A stretch of 14,673 nucleotides of DNA from JBOHHM01 sp050725495 (GTDB lineage Bacteria; Pseudomonadota; Gammaproteobacteria; Burkholderiales; Burkholderiaceae_C): positions 1-14,673 of the forward strand of contig JBOHHM010000107.1 of NCBI GenBank assembly GCA_050725495.1, given 5' to 3'. Below the pieces are notes generated by a model. That model was not told the DNA's origin and did not search any database. It saw only the letters and a program-made list of their open reading frames with translations. Every line of letters begins with the position of its first letter. Positions within the stretch are counted from its first letter, which is position 1. Positions 14,205-14,673 of the stretch are shown here, piece after piece. The translations under genes and the position numbers were made by a program.

Positions 14205-14300
14205 TAATGCGAACTGCGCTTTTATGCGAAGTAGAACGACTCAGGCGTCCAGCAGTCGCTCGGTGGAAGCAATCTGCATGGGTCCGCCCGGTTCGCATAA
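14204..14300. repeat. Three ATGCGAA arm-type repeats of the recombinase element
   Basis: ATAATGCGAAC (14204-14214) and TTATGCGAAG (14222-14231) are direct repeats 17 bp apart. GTTCGCATAA (14291-14300) is the inverted copy, ending at the recombinase stop codon. They share the core ATGCGAA and look like binding sites for the element's own recombinase. No gene lies between 14204 and 14300. Confidence 0.5.
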
Positions 14301-14553
14301 TCAAAGCGACTGCAAGAATCTCATCAGCGCCTCCGGTGGCCGATACCGAGCTGGTTTCACGTCAGGCGGCTTCAGACGCGCGAGGGCGCGCTCCTTCATA
14401 GCGAGGTCCGCCTCCACGTACATGTGGGTGGTCGATGGACTCTCGTGTCCGAGCCACAGTGCAATCTCGCTTGGTCCCACGCCGCACTGAAGCAGACTCA
14501 TCGCAGTTGACCGGCACGGGGTGGATTGAAGCAAGCGCGTCCATGGGGTCTCC
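14301..14553 (-). pseudogene. C-terminal fragment of tyrosine-type site-specific recombinase
   Basis: About 80 residues of the catalytic domain of a phage-integrase-type recombinase. STAMSLLQCGVGPSEIALWL contains the helix after the conserved H-x-x-R. GHES carries the second active-site His, and THMYVEADLAMKERALARL carries the nucleophilic Tyr. The tail (PPEALMRFLQSL) resembles the C-terminus of the third recombinase of RIT-type trios. The H-x-L-R-H box before STAM is not intact in any frame: one frame gives TPCRSTAM, another gives IHPVP, suggesting small deletions near 14515-14525. Upstream coding is cut at 14553/14554. The fragment cannot be functional. The family call is firm; the trio assignment is from remembered sequence character. 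Confidence 0.7.
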
Positions 14554-14673
14554 GTGCGCCGGTCAAAACCGGCAAAGTGTTGTGAATGAAAGAGTCATAC
14601 GTTGAAGGCTTAGCCAGCTACGGCGGCCCCGAGTCATGCGTGCACATTCGTGAGGGTGTGGGCGAAGCGTTGA
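14554..14673 (+). mobile_element. Probable 5' end of a group II intron (continues beyond window)
   Basis: The stretch begins GTGCGCC, fitting the GUGYG 5' consensus of group II introns. A 6-bp hairpin GCCGGT-CAAA-ACCGGC (14558-14573) follows directly, as expected for the start of domain I. From ATG at 14586 an open frame begins MKESYVEGLASYGGPE and runs off the edge. I associate this peptide with the region ahead of the maturase/reverse transcriptase in a common proteobacterial group II intron lineage. It lies on the strand opposite to the recombinase gene it interrupts. The maturase itself is not in the window, so the call rests on the boundary, the hairpin and the remembered leader. Confidence 0.55.

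Larger units (their letters stand above)
14178..14553 (-). mobile_element. End of a tyrosine-recombinase (RIT-like trio) element
   Basis: This stretch holds a palindromic border, repeated ATGCGAA boxes and the 3' part of a tyrosine recombinase of the kind found third in recombinase-in-trio (RIT) elements. It appears to have inserted into the IS66 transposase, since IS66 similarity stops at its edge. The other two recombinases would lie to the right, beyond the window. It is itself broken at about 14553 by the next insertion. Confidence 0.55.

Noticed and set aside
14074..14490. Plus-strand open frame crossing from the IS66 remnant into the recombinase
   Set aside because: It spans a junction between two unrelated elements and is antisense to both recognisable coding fragments.
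12440..14673. Second attachment-site copy of the tRNA-Arg 3' end
   Set aside because: I scanned for GATTCCTGCCAGCC-like sequence downstream and found none in the window.
1..14673. CRISPR array or other regularly spaced repeats
   Set aside because: No series of identical repeats with even spacers was seen; the only spaced repeats are the three ATGCGAA boxes near 14204-14300.

Overview
The window looks like a chromosomal segment of a betaproteobacterium, most likely of the family Comamonadaceae (Acidovorax/Polaromonas/Rhodoferax-like). The basis is high GC content, the gene order lolB-ispE-tRNA-Gln-prs, mutM and mutY around a dynamin-like GTPase, recN-nadK divergent from hrcA, and 17-bp GCTAT-N7-ATAGC palindromes of a kind I associate with this family. 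No species can be named from the sequence alone.

Positions 1-3783 (minus strand) form one co-directional cluster: a periplasmic TPR protein, lolB (outer-membrane lipoprotein insertion), ispE (isoprenoid precursor synthesis), tRNA-Gln(TTG) and the 5' part of prs (PRPP synthetase), which runs off the left edge. Positions 3816-7686 (plus strand) hold mutM, a dynamin-family GTPase and mutY. The two glycosylases of the 8-oxoguanine repair system thus flank a GTPase whose stop codon overlaps the mutY start. Positions 7694-11149 (minus strand) hold nadK, recN and rapZ. hrcA (11178-12182, plus) diverges from nadK across only 28 bp.

After hrcA come two tRNA genes, one with anticodon CAT (Met or Ile2) and one tRNA-Arg(ACG). 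Each has its own -10-like box, and the second is followed by a strong intrinsic terminator. The conserved chromosome appears to end there.

Positions 12487-14673 are accessory DNA. On the minus strand lie an unrecognised 154-residue ORF, a small ribbon-helix-helix/ParR-like protein and the 3' end of a ParM/StbA-type actin ATPase, which look like the remnant of a plasmid or integrative-element segregation operon. parM is cut by the end of an IS66-family element, of which only the transposase C-terminus remains. That remnant abuts the 3' end of a tyrosine-recombinase element (third-recombinase-of-a-trio type), bordered by an 11-10-11 bp palindromic site and ATGCGAA repeats. The recombinase gene is in turn cut by what looks like the 5' end of a group II intron in antisense orientation, running off the right edge. 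The most unusual part of the window is this nest of four elements, each apparently interrupting the one before, together with the organised recombination-site-like array at 14173-14302.
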